From the NCBI GenBank assembly GCA_943914745.1, contig CALUDF010000231.1, positions 1 to 5,377 of the forward strand: a stretch of 5,377 nucleotides of DNA, in the 5' to 3' direction. The stretch comes from an uncultured Bacteriovorax sp. (lineage in GTDB: Bacteria > Bdellovibrionota > Bacteriovoracia > Bacteriovoracales > Bacteriovoracaceae). How positions within the stretch are numbered: the first letter of the stretch is position 1; each line of letters starts with the position of its first letter. The position numbers and the translations under genes were made by a program. Positions 5,038 to 5,377 of the stretch are shown piece by piece. The notes under the pieces are model-generated. The model did not search any database. It was given only the letters and a program-made list of their open reading frames with translations, and was not told the DNA's origin.

Positions 5038-5377
5038 GGCATCTCTTTCTGAAGAATTACCTTACTGGGAGTTCTCAGAAGCACCAAGGCCGCATTTAAT
5101 TTTAAATGATGGCTCTTTGGTGAGCGGAATTAAGCTCTCGCTTCTTGATATTGAGTGCTTCGATGACAATGAAGTGAATCAGCTTGCATTGAGGCTGCGC
5201 GGGGTTCTTAACTCTATTTCAGAAAATACATCTGTTCAGTTTTGTCTCTCGGTGGGTTCTGATTTTTCAGAAACTCTAAAAAAACATTCAGAGGGAAAAA
5301 CAGCATCAATTCACCCATTGGTGGCAAGTATAGCAGACTATCGTGAAAGAAAACTTCAGGATGCCTTAGAGTCATCA
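5015..5377 (+). CDS. VirB4/TraC-like type IV secretion ATPase, N-terminal part (runs off right edge)
   Basis: The open frame from ATG at 5015 continues without a stop to the window end, giving 121 residues. The segment ELPYWEF (14-20) followed by LILNDGSLVSGIKLSLLDIECFDDNEVNQL (28-57) matches the N-terminal domain of VirB4/TraC proteins, where a short 'LPY' motif leads to strands carrying 'DGS...GF/IKL' and an acidic helix. The ATPase core with Walker motifs would lie downstream, outside the window, so catalytic competence cannot be judged. VirB4 ATPases power pilus assembly and substrate transfer at the inner membrane. The start overlaps the VirB3-like gene by 23 bases and has AGGTG (5006-5010) four bases upstream. 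Confidence 0.82.
   Translation, partial: MFQKKNAEASLSEELPYWEFSEAPRPHLILNDGSLVSGIKLSLLDIECFDDNEVNQLALRLRGVLNSISENTSVQFCLSVGSDFSETLKKHSEGKTASIHPLVASIADYRERKLQDALESS

Overview
The window joins two unrelated gene blocks from what looks like a Gram-negative bacterium of moderately low GC content (low 40s percent, judged by eye). A glutathione-dependent formaldehyde pathway and a VirB-type envelope-spanning secretion locus both point to a proteobacterium-like host. A Bdellovibrionota-like or other delta-type lineage is possible from the flavour of the small transfer-region proteins, but this is a guess and the sequence does not settle the taxon.

Positions 1-266 hold no convincing gene. They contain a cluster of TGAGAGA/TCTCTCA half-sites (222-248) just past the end of the frm operon. 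Positions 267-3175, all on the minus strand, form a complete formaldehyde detoxification operon read right to left: frmA (class III alcohol dehydrogenase), gfa (formaldehyde-glutathione condensing enzyme), frmB (S-formylglutathione hydrolase) and, last, frmR (formaldehyde-sensing CsoR/RcnR-family repressor). Gfa helps join formaldehyde to glutathione, FrmA oxidises the adduct to S-formylglutathione, and FrmB hydrolyses that to formate and glutathione. FrmR keeps the operon off until formaldehyde modifies it. All four proteins are full length with their key residues intact.

The intergenic region 3176-3499 carries a good sigma70-type promoter for frmA. Its -35/-10 spacer is almost filled by an 18-bp perfect inverted repeat with a C/G tract, the expected form of an FrmR operator. 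A second promoter-like sequence lies just before frmR, so close to its ATG that the message would be nearly leaderless, and frmR has no Shine-Dalgarno sequence. A second TCTCTCA/TGAGAGA cluster (3306-3346) lies beyond the frmA promoter, so the operon is bracketed by related inverted sequences.

Positions 3500-5377, on the plus strand, begin a tightly packed operon. It has a small zinc-ribbon protein, two unrecognised proteins whose reading frames overlap by 125 bp, a VirB2/TrbC-like pilin precursor, a VirB3/TraL-like membrane protein, and the start of a VirB4/TraC-like ATPase that runs off the right edge. This is the beginning of a type IV secretion or conjugation locus. The simplest reading is a conjugative element (integrated or plasmid) carrying a formaldehyde-resistance operon as cargo beside its transfer genes.
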